From the NCBI RefSeq assembly GCF_000176855.2, contig NC_015138.1, forward strand, positions 1,364,001 through 1,428,000: a DNA stretch of 64,000 nt, given 5' to 3'. Shown piece by piece: positions 29,546-38,381 of the stretch. This DNA is from Paracidovorax avenae ATCC 19860. GTDB taxonomy: Bacteria > Pseudomonadota > Gammaproteobacteria > Burkholderiales > Burkholderiaceae_C. The first letter of the stretch is position 1. Every line of letters starts with the position of its first letter. The translations under genes and the position numbers were made by a program. The notes below the pieces were generated by a model. It ran no database searches and had not been told where the DNA came from. It saw only the letters and a list, made by a program, of their open reading frames with translations.

Positions 29546-30541
29546 TTGAAGTACCGGGTCATCAAACCCCACCGGAGTGAATACCCGGAGCCTATCTGTC
29601 TGCTGAAGGATGAGGAAGTGCGGATAGGCGAGCGGTATGAAGGACCTGAAGGCTGGGATGAATGGTATTTCTGTGCAACGGCAGTCCATCCAGGAGGCTG
29701 GGTGCCCGGCCAGGTGATCGAGCAGTTGGAGAGGGGCTGCGGCAAGTTGCTGGAGGACTACAGTGCCCGTGAACTGGACGTTGACGAAGGCGAAGTGCTG
29801 ACAGGTTCTCGCATGCTGAATGGCTGGCTGTGGTGCGAGTCTTCCAACTCATCCAGTCCTGGCTGGGTGCCACTTGCGAACCTGGAGCTGCTGGACGGCG
29901 ACGCATCGGGCGATGACGCGGAGTTGCCGATGCGATTGCTGGTCGATTTGTTCGCGGCGCATGGTTTGCAGGGGCCTGTGCATCGAGGCTGGCTTTTGCC
30001 TGGCGAGCGCCTTCCGTGTGTCACAGCGGTCTGGACCCGCCGCGATTCAAGGATGGGAATCCTGTCCATCCACGTGCATTTCCTGGAAGGGCCTGATTTG
30101 GTGGAGGCTTTCACCGGTCTCGGGGAAACGGACGGGGAGGGAATCCGCAATGGATTCGCTGCATTCATTGAAGGTGGACTCCATGCTGTGCTCGGCGCAA
30201 TCTGGGAAAGGGCGGGTCCGCATCCGTGGCCGCAGCAATGGCGCATCGGGAAACAGGACTGCGAGGTCTTCGCCGGGCCCTGGCAGGCACGTGGCGGTCG
30301 GTTGCACGCCTGCGGGCTGGATGCGGCGATTCGCGCCGCGATCGAGGTGCAGCCGTTGGAGTCAGACCTGCATTGGTTCCGTTTTTTCGTAGCCCATTTC
30401 AATGGCCAAACGACACTGGAAGCTCTCAAGGACAACCAGCCATGGCCGGAAGGCCTGAGCGTCCTCCAATCCAGAAAATGGGAGTTTCCGCAAGGCTACG
30501 GCAGCCTGCGCCGCTTCATGGCGGTCCGCCAACGCGGCTGA
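29546..30541 (+). CDS. SH3-like/DUF6348-like two-part protein of unknown function
   Basis: A 331-residue protein starting at TTG 29546 behind GAGGAG, 26 nt after dnaB; no ATG start fits. The first ~110 residues look like two tandem SH3-type beta-barrels (WDEWYFCATAVHPGGWVPGQ, then NGWLWCESSNSSSPGWVPLA). The remaining ~220 resemble DUF6348 proteins (AFTGLGETDGEGIRNGFAAF, LHAVLGAIWERAG, SDLHWFRFFVAHFN). DUF6348 relatives are often found near polymorphic toxins, so an immunity-type or peptide-binding role is a guess. Base composition looks clearly less G/C-rich than dnaB, suggesting acquisition. Domain names rest on recognition, not a search. Confidence 0.75.
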   Translation: MKYRVIKPHRSEYPEPICLLKDEEVRIGERYEGPEGWDEWYFCATAVHPGGWVPGQVIEQLERGCGKLLEDYSARELDVDEGEVLTGSRMLNGWLWCESSNSSSPGWVPLANLELLDGDASGDDAELPMRLLVDLFAAHGLQGPVHRGWLLPGERLPCVTAVWTRRDSRMGILSIHVHFLEGPDLVEAFTGLGETDGEGIRNGFAAFIEGGLHAVLGAIWERAGPHPWPQQWRIGKQDCEVFAGPWQARGGRLHACGLDAAIRAAIEVQPLESDLHWFRFFVAHFNGQTTLEALKDNQPWPEGLSVLQSRKWEFPQGYGSLRRFMAVRQRG

Positions 30542-30550
30542 AGAAACGGG

Positions 30551-30964
30551 TCACCGCCAGCCCTTGGCGACAACGTACGCAATCGTTCCCAGCAACACTA
30601 CGCCCAGCACCCCGCAGGCCACCGCCAGGCGCTGCGCACCGGTGCGCAGCGCGCTCACGGTGGCGACGAGCTGGGCGTTCTGCTGGGCGAGCTGTTCGAT
30701 GACTTCCAGGGCCTGGCGCTGCGATTGTTCCAGCGCCTGCACCTGGTCTTCCAGTGCGCCGATGCGCTGCAGGGCCAGCTCCTGTGGCGACGGGGCTCCG
30801 GATGCCGCCAGGCGTGCGGCTTCCTCGTCCGCCTGTGCCTGTTCGGCCTCCCGCGCTCCCCGGCTGCGCAATAGCCCCTTCGCGGCCTTGATGAGCTGCG
30901 GAGAGGCCTCGATCACCTTGTCCCACGGGACGAGCTGGAGAGCGGTGATCCAGCTGATGGCCAT
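30551..30964 (-). CDS. Small coiled-coil membrane protein
   Basis: A 137-residue protein of unknown function. It has an amphipathic N-terminus (ITALQLVPWDKVIEASPQ), a basic segment (KAAKGLLRSRG), a coiled coil from about residue 60 to 105 (LQRIGALEDQVQALEQSQRQ) and one C-terminal membrane helix (LAVACGVLGVVLLGTIAYVV). It begins 3 nt after the PhoH stop and is surely cotranslated with it. It may anchor or regulate the PhoH ATPase; that link is inference from gene order. Confidence 0.8.
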   Translation of the reverse strand: MAISWITALQLVPWDKVIEASPQLIKAAKGLLRSRGAREAEQAQADEEAARLAASGAPSPQELALQRIGALEDQVQALEQSQRQALEVIEQLAQQNAQLVATVSALRTGAQRLAVACGVLGVVLLGTIAYVVAKGWR

Positions 30965-30967
30965 GCG

Positions 30968-32797
30968 TCAGAGCACTTCGCTGGCGAAGTCCGCGAGGCG
31001 CGAGCGCTCGCCGCGCGCCAGGGTGATGTGTCCGCTGTGCGGCCAGCCCTTGAAGCGGTCCACCGCATAGGTGAGGCCGGAGGAGCCTTCGGTCAGGTAG
31101 GGCGTGTCGATCTGCGCGAGGTTGCCCATGCAGATGATCTTGGTGCCCGGGCCCGCGCGCGTGATCAGCGTCTTCATCTGCTTGGGCGTCAGGTTCTGCG
31201 CCTCGTCGATGATGACGTACTTGTTCAGGAAGGTGCGGCCGCGCATGAAGTTCATGCTCTTGATCTTGATGCGGCTGCGGATCAGCTCGTTGGTGGCCGC
31301 CCGGCCCCATTCGCCGGCGTTGCCCCCGTCGCCCTTGGCGAGGAATTCGAGGTTGTCGTCCAGTGCGCCCATCCACGGGCCCATCTTCTCCTCCTCGGTG
31401 CCGGGCAGGAAGCCGATGTCCTCGCCCACGCTCACGGTGGCGCGGGTCATGATGATCTCGGTGTAGCGGCGCTCGTCCAGCACCTGCGTGAGGCCGGCGG
31501 CGAGGGCCATCAGGGTCTTGCCCGTGCCGGCCGTGCCGGTGAGCGTGACGAAATCGACCTCCGGGTCCATGAGCAGGTTCATCGCGAAGTTCTGCTCGCG
31601 GTTGCGCGTGTTCACGCCCCAGACGGTGTTCTTTGCCGAGCCGTAGTCCTTGAGGGTCTGCAGCACGGCGGTCTTGTCGCGGATCTCGGTCACCCGCGCG
31701 AACAGGCTGGGCTCGCCGGGGGCCTCGAAATAGACGAACTGGTTGATCATGAGCTGCGGCACGATCGGCCCGCCGATGCGGTAGTACGTGTGCGCGCCGC
31801 TTTGCCAGCTTTCGACGTTCTTGCCGGTCTTCGTCCAGAAGTCGGCCGGCAGGGCCAGCACGCCGGAGTACAGCAGGTCGCCGTCTTCCAGGGCCTTGTC
31901 GTTCTGGTAGTCCTCCGCAGTCAGGCCCAGCGCACGGGCCTTCACGCGCATGTTGATGTCCTTGGACACCAGCACTACCTCGCGCGGCGCGTATTTCTGG
32001 CGCAGCGCTTCCACCACGCCGAGGATCTGGTTGTCCGCCTTGCCCACGGGCAGGCTGGTGGGCAGCTGGTAGTCCAGTGGTTCGGTCTGGAAGTACAGGC
32101 AGCCGCCGGCCGCGCGCTGGCCCGTGGCATCCAGCTTGAGGCCGCGGGCGATGTCGGCGCCCTGGGTGGCGGCGAGCTGGTCGAGCGTGCGGCTCGCCTG
32201 CCGGCCGTTGCGCGCCACTTCGGTCATGCCCTTCTTGTGGCCGTCGAGCTCTTCCAGCACGATCATGGGCAGGAAGATGTCGTGCTCCTCGAAGCGGAAG
32301 AGGCTGGTGGGATCGTGCAGCAGGACGTTGGTGTCCAGCACGAACATCTTCGTGGGCCCGGTGCCGCGGCCCTTGCGGGGGCGTGCGGCGGCCTCGGGCG
32401 CAGGTGCGGCTGCGCGGACGGCAGGCGACTCGCGCCTGGCCTCAGGTGCCACGGCCTGGATGGGCGCCGGCGCCGTGGCCGGGGCGGTGCGCCTGGCGGT
32501 GCGCCGGGATGCCACGGGCGCCGTGGCGGGGGCCGCAGCCACCGGTGCCGGGGCTGGTTCCGCGGCGGCAGGAGCCGCGGCGGTGCGTGCGCGGCTTGCG
32601 CTGGCCGTGGTGCCGGGGGCGGCTTTCCTGGCCGCCTTGCGCGGCGCGGGGGCACTGCCGGCCGGCAGCGCTGCCGGGCTGGTCACATCCAGGGATTCCT
32701 CGGTCTGCGGATCTTCCATGCGGGATTTGGCGGTGGCGCGGAAGGCATCCGGAGAAAGCAGGGCGGCGCGTTTCGTCGGTGCGGGTGGCAGGGGCAT
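30968..32797 (-). CDS. PIN-PhoH family ATPase (PhoH2-type)
   Basis: A 609-residue protein. An Ala/Pro/Arg-rich extension of about 145 residues is followed by a PIN ribonuclease domain (MFVLDTNVLLHDPTSLFRF, LPMIVLEELDGHKKGM) and a C-terminal PhoH P-loop ATPase (Walker A TLTGTAGTGKTLMALAAG, Walker B KYVIIDEAQNLTPKQM). PhoH2 proteins studied in mycobacteria are RNA helicase-ribonucleases, sometimes in toxin-antitoxin pairs; the stand-alone form here is widespread in proteobacteria. Cytoplasmic RNA metabolism is the likely role. Confidence 0.92.
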   Translation of the reverse strand: MPLPPAPTKRAALLSPDAFRATAKSRMEDPQTEESLDVTSPAALPAGSAPAPRKAARKAAPGTTASASRARTAAAPAAAEPAPAPVAAAPATAPVASRRTARRTAPATAPAPIQAVAPEARRESPAVRAAAPAPEAAARPRKGRGTGPTKMFVLDTNVLLHDPTSLFRFEEHDIFLPMIVLEELDGHKKGMTEVARNGRQASRTLDQLAATQGADIARGLKLDATGQRAAGGCLYFQTEPLDYQLPTSLPVGKADNQILGVVEALRQKYAPREVVLVSKDINMRVKARALGLTAEDYQNDKALEDGDLLYSGVLALPADFWTKTGKNVESWQSGAHTYYRIGGPIVPQLMINQFVYFEAPGEPSLFARVTEIRDKTAVLQTLKDYGSAKNTVWGVNTRNREQNFAMNLLMDPEVDFVTLTGTAGTGKTLMALAAGLTQVLDERRYTEIIMTRATVSVGEDIGFLPGTEEEKMGPWMGALDDNLEFLAKGDGGNAGEWGRAATNELIRSRIKIKSMNFMRGRTFLNKYVIIDEAQNLTPKQMKTLITRAGPGTKIICMGNLAQIDTPYLTEGSSGLTYAVDRFKGWPHSGHITLARGERSRLADFASEVL

Positions 32798-32833
32798 GGT
32801 GCGGGCCTTGGGAGGAGGACGGGAGGGAGTCAG

Positions 32834-32868
32834 AAAGCAAAAAGCCGCCTGGAGACCGAGGCGGCTTT
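32834..32868 (-). terminator. Rho-independent terminator of bcp
   Basis: AAAGCCGCCT (32841-32850) pairs with AGGCGGCTTT (32859-32868). On the minus strand the stem ends in TTTTTGCTTT. It lies about 100 nt after the bcp stop and before phoH. Confidence 0.85.
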
Positions 32869-32969
32869 ATGGGGGTGGGGGAGCGTTGCGTCGTGCAGCA
32901 GCATTGAAACCATTATGCACGGTTGCCGTGGCACTCCCGGCATGCCGCGCGCAACGCGGCTGTAGGCGC

Positions 32970-33455
32970 TTACGCCGCCTTCTTGAGGGCCTTGATGGAC
33001 TTCACGGCCTTGAGGACCTCGTCCACGTGGCCGGGCACCTTGAGGCCGCGCCATTCCTGGACCAGCACGCCATCGGGGCCGATGAGGAAGGTGCTGCGCT
33101 CGATGCCCTTGACCTTCTTGCCGTACATGATCTTGTTCTTGACCACGCCGAACATGTGGCACATCTTCTCTTCGGTGTCGGCGATGAGTTCGAAGGGCAG
33201 TTCCAGCTTTTCCTTGAAGTCGTCGTGGGACTTCATGTTGTCCCGCGACACGCCGAACACGGCGGCGCCCGCCTGGGCGAAATCCTCGTACTTGTCGCGG
33301 AACTGCATGGCCTCGGTCGTGCAGCCGGGGGTGTTGTCCTTGGGATAGAAGTACAGGATCAGGATCTGGCCGAGGTGCGATGTGTTGGAGACCTTGATGC
33401 CACCGGTCGCGTTGGCTTCGAATTCGGGGAGGGGTTTGTTGACAACGATCGCCAT
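32970..33455 (-). CDS. bcp: Peroxiredoxin, Bcp/PrxQ family
   Basis: A thioredoxin-dependent peroxidase of 161 residues. The peroxidatic Cys45 is in YFYPKDNTPGCTTEA. The resolving cysteine usual five residues later in the E. coli-type enzyme is Met50 here, and the alternative helix-3 position (SHDDFKEK) also lacks Cys; the only other cysteine is Cys99 (EEKMCHMFG). It would detoxify hydroperoxides in the cytoplasm, possibly as a 1-Cys enzyme. A candidate -10 (TAAAAT) lies in the 147-nt gap upstream. Confidence 0.95.
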   Translation of the reverse strand: MAIVVNKPLPEFEANATGGIKVSNTSHLGQILILYFYPKDNTPGCTTEAMQFRDKYEDFAQAGAAVFGVSRDNMKSHDDFKEKLELPFELIADTEEKMCHMFGVVKNKIMYGKKVKGIERSTFLIGPDGVLVQEWRGLKVPGHVDEVLKAVKSIKALKKAA

Positions 33456-33602
33456 GGCACTTCAATCTTTGATGTAGTCGTTGAAAAGCCGGAGGAGTTG
33501 TGTGTTATTGCTCTTGGAAGGCCTCCGACCGCAACCCGTAATTTTACCTTGAAACGGACTCTTTCGCGAATCGCAGGTCTGTAACCAAGATCCACGCGCG
33601 TT

Positions 33603-33980
33603 TCACGCCTTGGGTTCCAGCAGCAGCGCGGCGACCACGTGGCGGCCTTCCCCCGCCAGGATGTTGTAGGTCCGGCAGGCGGCCTGGGTGTCCATGGTCT
33701 CCAGGCCGATGCGCCGCGCCACGAGGGGGCGCAGCCAGGCCAGGGGCGGAAACCGGTTGCGCTGGCCGCTGCCAAAGATGACCACTTCGGCGTCGAGCTC
33801 TGCGAGCAGCGCGAAATGCTCGGCGGTGAGGTCCTCGAAGCGGTTGCACTGCCATTCCCGCCGCTCACCCCGGGAGCCGATCACCACGCTGCCGGTGAGC
33901 TTTTCCCCATCGACCGCGATCCAGTCCGGGCCGTAGGCGCTGATGGTCTGGGCTTCGGAGCGGTCGGGCTGGAATTTCAT
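33603..33980 (-). CDS. Mth938-like domain protein
   Basis: A 125-residue protein starting at 33980 (MKFQPDRSEAQTISAYGPD). It follows the Mth938/NDUFAF3 fold pattern: I-x-A-Y-G start, VVIGSRGERREWQ, AEVVIFGSGQRNRFPP and a C-terminal DTQAACRTYNILAGEGR. In mitochondria NDUFAF3 assists complex I assembly; the bacterial function is unknown. It is divergent from the downstream aminotransferase across 200 nt. Confidence 0.88.
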   Translation of the reverse strand: MKFQPDRSEAQTISAYGPDWIAVDGEKLTGSVVIGSRGERREWQCNRFEDLTAEHFALLAELDAEVVIFGSGQRNRFPPLAWLRPLVARRIGLETMDTQAACRTYNILAGEGRHVVAALLLEPKA

Positions 33981-34180
33981 GGGAAGGGGCGCCTTCGGAA
34001 GTGCGTTGTGGGCCGGCACGGCACCCGGCGGAGCGGGGCGGGGTTCCACCGTGGAACTGTGGTCAAATTATAGGTTTCGCCAGAGGCTGCGCCGCCTGGC
34101 GGGGTATCGGGGAGCTTTCTCCGGCGCCTTACCGTTCACTCTTCCTGGCCCCGCGGCGTGCGCCCCGGGCCCGTCGCACG

Positions 34181-35410
34181 ATGAAGACGATCCACAAGTC
34201 CGCGAAGCTGAATAACGTTCTCTACGATGTGCGGGGCCCGATCGTGGATGCGGCCAAGCAGATGGAGGACGAGGGCCAGAAGATCATCAAGCTCAACATC
34301 GGCAACCTCGCGCCGTTCGGCTTCGATGCACCCGAAGAGATCCAGCAGGACATGATCCGCAACCTGCCGAACTCGGCAGGCTATTCGGACAGCAAGGGCA
34401 TCTTCGCGGCGCGCAAGGCCGTGATGCACTACAGCCAGCAGCAGGGCGTGAAGGGCGTGACGCTCGACGACATCTACCTGGGCAATGGCGCGAGCGACCT
34501 GATCACCATGGCCACGAATGCGCTGCTCGACGATGGCGACGAGCTGCTGGTGCCGGCGCCCGACTACCCGCTCTGGACCGCGGCGGCCAGTCTGTCCGGC
34601 GGCCGGCCGGTGCACTACCTGTGCGACGAGGCGAACGGCTGGATGCCGAACCTCGACGACATCCGCGCCAAGATCACGCCCCGCACCAAGGGCCTCGTGG
34701 TGATCAACCCGAACAACCCCACGGGCGCGCTCTATTCCGACGAGCTGCTGCGCGGGCTCGTGCAGATCGCGCGCGACCATGGCCTCGTGCTGCTGGCCGA
34801 CGAGGTGTACGACAAGGTGCTCTACGACGGCGAGCGCCACACGGCCATGGCCAGCCTCTCGACCGACGTGCTCACGCTCACCTTCAATTCGCTCTCGAAG
34901 GCCTACCGCTCGTGCGGCTACCGCGCCGGCTGGATGGTGGTGTCGGGCAACAAGGCCGTGGCCCGCGACTACATCGAGGGCATCAACATGCTCGCCAACA
35001 TCAAGCTGGGCTCCAACGTGCCCGGGCAGTGGGCGATCCAGACCGCGCTGGGCGGCTACCAGAGCATCAATGACCTGGTCCGGGAAGGCGGGCGCCTCTG
35101 CCGGCAGCGCGACCTGGCCTACGAACTCATCTCGGCGATCCCGGGCGTGAGCTGCGTGAAGCCCAAGGCGGCGCTGTACATGTTCCCGCGCCTCGACCCG
35201 GCCATGTACCCTATCGCCGACGACCGCCAGTTCTTCATGGAAGTGCTGCGCGCCACGCGCGTGATGCTGGTGCAGGGATCGGGCTTCAACTATCCCGACC
35301 AGCAGCATTTCCGCATCGTGTTCCTCCCGCACGAGGACGACCTGCGCGAGGCGATCGGCCGCCTGGCGGACTTCCTGGCGCTCTACCGCCAGAAGCACGC
35401 GGCCGCGTGA
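34181..35410 (+). CDS. Alanine-type aminotransferase (AlaA-like, PLP fold type I)
   Basis: A protein of 409 residues, started at 34181 (MKTIHKSAKLNNVLYDVRGP) rather than further upstream. Fold-type I features are visible: YLGNGASDLITMATNALL, VINPNNPTGALYSDEL, LADEVYDKVLYDG, and the PLP lysine in FNSLSKAYRSCGYRAGW. Closest in style to AlaA, which makes alanine from pyruvate and glutamate. It precedes hom-thrC with a 94-nt gap, an arrangement common in Burkholderiales. The donor/acceptor pair is inferred from family resemblance. Confidence 0.9.
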   Translation: MKTIHKSAKLNNVLYDVRGPIVDAAKQMEDEGQKIIKLNIGNLAPFGFDAPEEIQQDMIRNLPNSAGYSDSKGIFAARKAVMHYSQQQGVKGVTLDDIYLGNGASDLITMATNALLDDGDELLVPAPDYPLWTAAASLSGGRPVHYLCDEANGWMPNLDDIRAKITPRTKGLVVINPNNPTGALYSDELLRGLVQIARDHGLVLLADEVYDKVLYDGERHTAMASLSTDVLTLTFNSLSKAYRSCGYRAGWMVVSGNKAVARDYIEGINMLANIKLGSNVPGQWAIQTALGGYQSINDLVREGGRLCRQRDLAYELISAIPGVSCVKPKAALYMFPRLDPAMYPIADDRQFFMEVLRATRVMLVQGSGFNYPDQQHFRIVFLPHEDDLREAIGRLADFLALYRQKHAAA

Positions 35411-35504
35411 TGCGCGGCGGCACCCTGTTCCTTCCGAGTTCCAACCATTGCCGGCAGCGCACCACCTCCCGCGCCGCGGCACTTTCTGACTGAGATTTCC
35501 GACC

Positions 35505-36839
35505 ATGAAACCGATCCAAGTGGGCCTGCTGGGCATTGGCACCGTCGGCAGCGGCGTGTTCAACGTGCTGCGACGCAACCAGGAGGAGATCCGCCGCCGC
35601 GCGGGCCGCGGCATCGAGATCGCCATGGTGGCGGACCTCGACGTGGAACGCGCCCGCTCCGTCGCCGGCAGCAGCGTGCAGGTGGTGAACGACGCGCGCG
35701 CCGTGATCGCCAACCCCGACATCGACATCGTCGTGGAACTGATCGGCGGCTACGGCGTGGCCAAGGCGCTGGTGCTGGAAGCCATCGCGGCCGGCAAGCA
35801 CGTGGTCACGGCCAACAAGGCCCTGCTGGCGGTGCATGGCACGGAGATCTTCGCGGCCGCATCGGCCAAGGGCGTGATGGTGGCCTTCGAGGCCGCCGTG
35901 GCCGGCGGCATCCCGATCATCAAGGCGCTGCGCGAGGGCCTGACGGCCAACCGCATCCAGTGGATCGCGGGCATCATCAACGGCACGACGAACTTCATCC
36001 TCTCGGAGATGCGCGACAAGGGCCTTGACTTCGACGTGGTGCTCAAGGAGGCGCAGCGCCTGGGCTACGCCGAGGCCGACCCGACCTTCGACATCGAGGG
36101 CGTGGATGCGGCCCACAAGGCCACGATCATGAGCGCCATCGCCTTCGGCATTCCGGTGCAGTTCGACAAGGCGTATGTGGAAGGCATCACCAAGCTCGCC
36201 GCGGCGGACATCCGCTATGCCGAGCAGCTCGGCTACCGCATCAAGCTGCTGGGCATCGCCAAGCGGCGCGAGGGCGGGGTGGAACTGCGCGTGCATCCGA
36301 GCCTGGTGCCGTCCAAGCGGCTGATCGCCAACGTGGAGGGCGCGATGAATGCCGTGGTGGTGCAGGCCGATGCGGTGGGCACCACGCTCTACTATGGCAA
36401 GGGCGCGGGCAGCGAGCCCACGGCCAGCGCCGTGATCGCCGACCTGGTGGACATCGCCCGCCTGGCGGCGGCCGACCCGGAACACCGCGTGCCGCACCTG
36501 GCCTTCCAGCCGAACACGCTCGACGAGGCGCGCGACGCGCTGCCCGTGCTGCCCATGGCCGAGGTGGTCACCAGCTACTACCTGCGCCTGCGCGTGGCCG
36601 ACGAGGCCGGCGTGCTCGCCAAGGTGACGGGGCTGCTGGCCGGCGCCGGCATCAGCATCGACGCCGTGCTGCAGCGCGAGGCCGACGAGGTGGGCGGAGA
36701 GGGCGCCACGCACACCGACCTGATCATCCTCACGCACGACACGCGCGAGGGCACGATGAACGAAGCGATCGCGCAGATGCAGGCCCTGCCCACGGTGCTG
36801 GGGCCGATCGTGCGTGTCCGCAAGGAGGAGCTGAACTGA
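35505..36839 (+). CDS. hom: Homoserine dehydrogenase
   Basis: Hom, 444 residues, monofunctional. NAD(P)-binding VGLLGIGTVGSGVFNVL, catalytic region VTANKALLAVHG and INGTTNFILSEM, and a C-terminal ACT domain (about 355-430, YLRLRVADEAGVLAKVTG) for feedback by threonine. It reduces aspartate semialdehyde (from asd) to homoserine. Its TGA overlaps the thrC ATG (TGATG), so the pair is coupled. No threonine-codon leader was seen in front of this gene, unlike asd. Confidence 0.98.
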   Translation: MKPIQVGLLGIGTVGSGVFNVLRRNQEEIRRRAGRGIEIAMVADLDVERARSVAGSSVQVVNDARAVIANPDIDIVVELIGGYGVAKALVLEAIAAGKHVVTANKALLAVHGTEIFAAASAKGVMVAFEAAVAGGIPIIKALREGLTANRIQWIAGIINGTTNFILSEMRDKGLDFDVVLKEAQRLGYAEADPTFDIEGVDAAHKATIMSAIAFGIPVQFDKAYVEGITKLAAADIRYAEQLGYRIKLLGIAKRREGGVELRVHPSLVPSKRLIANVEGAMNAVVVQADAVGTTLYYGKGAGSEPTASAVIADLVDIARLAAADPEHRVPHLAFQPNTLDEARDALPVLPMAEVVTSYYLRLRVADEAGVLAKVTGLLAGAGISIDAVLQREADEVGGEGATHTDLIILTHDTREGTMNEAIAQMQALPTVLGPIVRVRKEELN

Positions 36840-38284
36840 TGCGATACCTCTCCACCCGCGGCCACGCGGACCGCAAGAGCTTCTGCGAGATCCTGCTCGA
36901 AGGCCTGGCGCCCGACGGCGGGCTGTACCTGCCGGAGCATTACCCGCAGATCGACGACGCCGCGCTCACGCGGCTGCGCGCGGCCTACCATGAGCAGGGC
37001 TACGCGGAGCTGGCATTCCAGATCCTGTCGCTCTACATCGACGACATCCCGGCTGCCGACCTCAAGCGCCTGTGCGAGAAGACGTACACGGCCGAGGTGT
37101 TCGGCACGGGCGAGATCGTGCCGCTGCGCCACCTGGAGAACAGCCTGTGGCTGGAGGCGCTCTCCAACGGCCCCACGCTGGCGTTCAAGGACATGGCGAT
37201 GCAACTGCTGGGCAACCTGTTCGAGTACGAACTGGGCCGGCGCGGCGAGGAGCTGAACATCCTGGGCGCGACCAGCGGCGACACGGGCAGCGCGGCCGAG
37301 TACGCGATGCGCGGCAAGCGCGGCATCCGCGTGTTCATGACGAGCCCGCACGGCCGCATGAGCGCCTTCCAGCAGGCGCAGATGTTCAGCCTGCAGGATG
37401 CGAACATCTTCAACATCGCCATCGAAGGCGTGTTCGACGACTGCCAGGACATCGTCAAGGCCGTGAGCAACGACCTGGAGTTCAAGCGCCGCTTCAAGAT
37501 CGGCACGGTGAACTCGATCAACTGGGCCCGGCTGCTCGCCCAGGTGGTGTACTACTTCGCGGGCTACGTGCAGGCCACCGAGTCGAACGACCAGAAGGTC
37601 AGCTTCACGGTGCCCTCGGGCAATTTCGGCAACGTCTGCGCGGGCCATGTGGCGCGCATGATGGGCCTGCCCATCGACAGGCTCGTGGTGGCGACCAACG
37701 AGAACGACGTGCTCGACGAGTTCTTCCGCACGGGCATCTACCGCGTGCGCGGCAGCGCCGACACGCACGAGACGTCGAGCCCCTCGATGGACATCAGCAA
37801 GGCCAGCAATTTCGAGCGCTTCGTGTTCGACCTGCTGGGCCGTGACGCGGAGGCCACGCGCCGGCTGTTCGGCGAAGCCGTGGTGCGCGAGGGCCGCTTC
37901 GACCTGAGCAGCGATCCGCGCTTCGCCGAGGCTGCGTCGCGCTACGGGTTCGTGAGCGGGCGCAGCACGCACGCGGACCGCATCGCGACCATCCGCGACA
38001 CCTTCCAGCGCTTCGGCATCACGATCGACACCCACACGGCTGACGGCGTGAAGGTGGCACGCGAGCACACCGATCCGGGCGTGCCGATGCTGGTCCTGGA
38101 AACCGCCCTGCCCATCAAGTTCGCCGAGACGATCCAGGAGGCCCTGGGCCATGCGCCCGAGCGCCCCGCGAAGTTCGACGGCATCGAGAGCCTGCCCAAG
38201 CGCGTGCAGGTGATGCCGGCCGACGTGGACCTGGTGAAGGCCTACATCACGCGCCATTGCGACGGGGCGGCCGCGGCGGCCTGA
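36839..38284 (+). CDS. thrC: Threonine synthase
   Basis: ThrC, 481 residues of the class found in proteobacteria and yeast. N-terminal MRYLSTRGHADRKSFCEIL and APDGGLYLPEHYP, PLP lysine in GPTLAFKDMAMQ, and LGATSGDTGSAAEYAMRGK phosphate loop are all present. It converts O-phosphohomoserine to threonine. thrB (homoserine kinase) is not in this window. Confidence 0.98.
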   Translation: MRYLSTRGHADRKSFCEILLEGLAPDGGLYLPEHYPQIDDAALTRLRAAYHEQGYAELAFQILSLYIDDIPAADLKRLCEKTYTAEVFGTGEIVPLRHLENSLWLEALSNGPTLAFKDMAMQLLGNLFEYELGRRGEELNILGATSGDTGSAAEYAMRGKRGIRVFMTSPHGRMSAFQQAQMFSLQDANIFNIAIEGVFDDCQDIVKAVSNDLEFKRRFKIGTVNSINWARLLAQVVYYFAGYVQATESNDQKVSFTVPSGNFGNVCAGHVARMMGLPIDRLVVATNENDVLDEFFRTGIYRVRGSADTHETSSPSMDISKASNFERFVFDLLGRDAEATRRLFGEAVVREGRFDLSSDPRFAEAASRYGFVSGRSTHADRIATIRDTFQRFGITIDTHTADGVKVAREHTDPGVPMLVLETALPIKFAETIQEALGHAPERPAKFDGIESLPKRVQVMPADVDLVKAYITRHCDGAAAAA

Positions 38285-38381
38285 CCACCGGGCATGGCCG
38301 GGTGACGCCGCACAGGCGCGGGCCGCTTCGGGCGCCGCGCGCGGCGCACTTCCGGCCTCGGCACATCCTCGGAGGGCATGC

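Noticed and set aside
35411..35504. A threonine-type leader peptide in front of hom
   Set aside because: No short frame with a Thr/Ile codon run and no U-tailed hairpin in the 94-nt gap.
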